Source of the DNA: Sulfurovum sp.
GTDB taxonomy: Bacteria; Campylobacterota; Campylobacteria; Campylobacterales; Sulfurovaceae
Assembly: GCA_003978395.1 (NCBI GenBank)
Contig: QNZV01000041.1
Location: forward strand, 1 to 5,904
Reading direction: 5' to 3'
Length of the DNA stretch: 5,904 nucleotides
Each line of letters begins with the position of its first letter. Position 1 is the stretch's first letter. Below the pieces are notes generated by a model. The model saw nothing but the letters and a program-made list of their open reading frames with translations. It was not told the DNA's origin and made no database searches. Positions 5,729-5,904 of the stretch are shown here, one piece after another. The position numbers and the translations under genes are program-made.

Positions 5729-5904
5729 TTAAATCGAGTCAAATCCCATATCTTCTGTTGGGGCTTGGCGATTGTTCATATCTCCTTTTGGATGAGGGTC
5801 TACAACCGTAGCAGATGACGGTGTGTTCTCTTCTGGATAGAGATTGTGTTTCGCTCCACGCTCATCTAAAAAAGCAACCATCTTTTTTTGACCTAGCTTT
5901 TTAG
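5729..5904 (-). CDS. C-terminal end of an unidentified gene (partial)
   Basis: On the minus strand an open frame enters from the right edge and ends with TAA at 5729-5731, giving 57 residues. It begins KKLGQKKMVAFLDERGAKHN, continues with a Pro- and Asp-rich polar stretch (PEENTPSS, VDPHPKGD, NNRQAPTED) and ends MGFDSI. The first 20 residues could end a helical domain; the rest looks like an unstructured tail. I do not recognise the family. The frame is open to the window edge, so a longer protein is most likely, although the internal ATG at residue 8 could start a 50-residue protein. Its stop abuts the ArsC stop with no gap, within TTAATTAA. Codon use resembles that of the neighbours. Confidence 0.65.
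   Translation of the reverse strand, partial: KKLGQKKMVAFLDERGAKHNLYPEENTPSSATVVDPHPKGDMNNRQAPTEDMGFDSI

Noticed and set aside
5868..5903. Inverted arms AAAAAGC / GCTTTTT near the right edge
   Set aside because: The arms are short, AT-rich and separated by about 20 bases inside the partial coding frame; they are probably codon composition.

Overview
The window is AT-rich, with tightly packed genes, purine-rich AAAGGA-type ribosome binding sites and TATAAT-type -10 boxes that mostly lack a matching -35. Together with the protein set (a TonB copper receptor, a very short two-TM histidine kinase, a YfaP/TPR protein and an AMIN lipoprotein), this suggests a free-living member of the Campylobacterota, of the Sulfurimonas/Sulfurovum/Arcobacter kind. 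That assignment is a judgement from style; there is no marker gene here.

Layout. Bases 1-69 hold a hairpin and the leader of the first gene. A two-gene plus-strand unit follows: an exported YfaP (DUF2135) protein with C-terminal TPRs (70-1239), then a small thioredoxin-fold protein of the YffB/Spx/MgsR branch of the ArsC family (1257-1604). Its stop overlaps by 4 bp the stop of a convergent minus-strand TonB-dependent receptor (1601-3649). The receptor carries the complete CxxxM...HxM copper ligand set of the OprC/NosA family. An 89-bp divergent region (3650-3738) separates it from a minimal histidine kinase (3739-4566). This region holds a TATAAT for the receptor, an extended -10 for the kinase that predicts a leaderless mRNA, and between them a perfect 8-bp direct repeat with 11-bp period. 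Downstream, with its own extended -10, comes an AMIN-domain putative lipoprotein (4633-5337), then a YfgD-type ArsC arsenate reductase family protein (5375-5728). Its stop directly abuts the stop of a convergent minus-strand gene that runs off the right edge (5729-5904, C-terminal 57 residues only).

How the parts may work together. The most coherent idea is copper uptake: an outer membrane copper receptor divergent from a membrane kinase, with a shared tandem operator placed where a response regulator could act on both promoters. No response regulator, cytoplasmic copper protein or copper enzyme lies in the window, so this is inference. The remaining genes look like envelope and redox housekeeping. 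I see no RNA genes, CRISPR array, insertion sequence, att site or signs of recent transfer.
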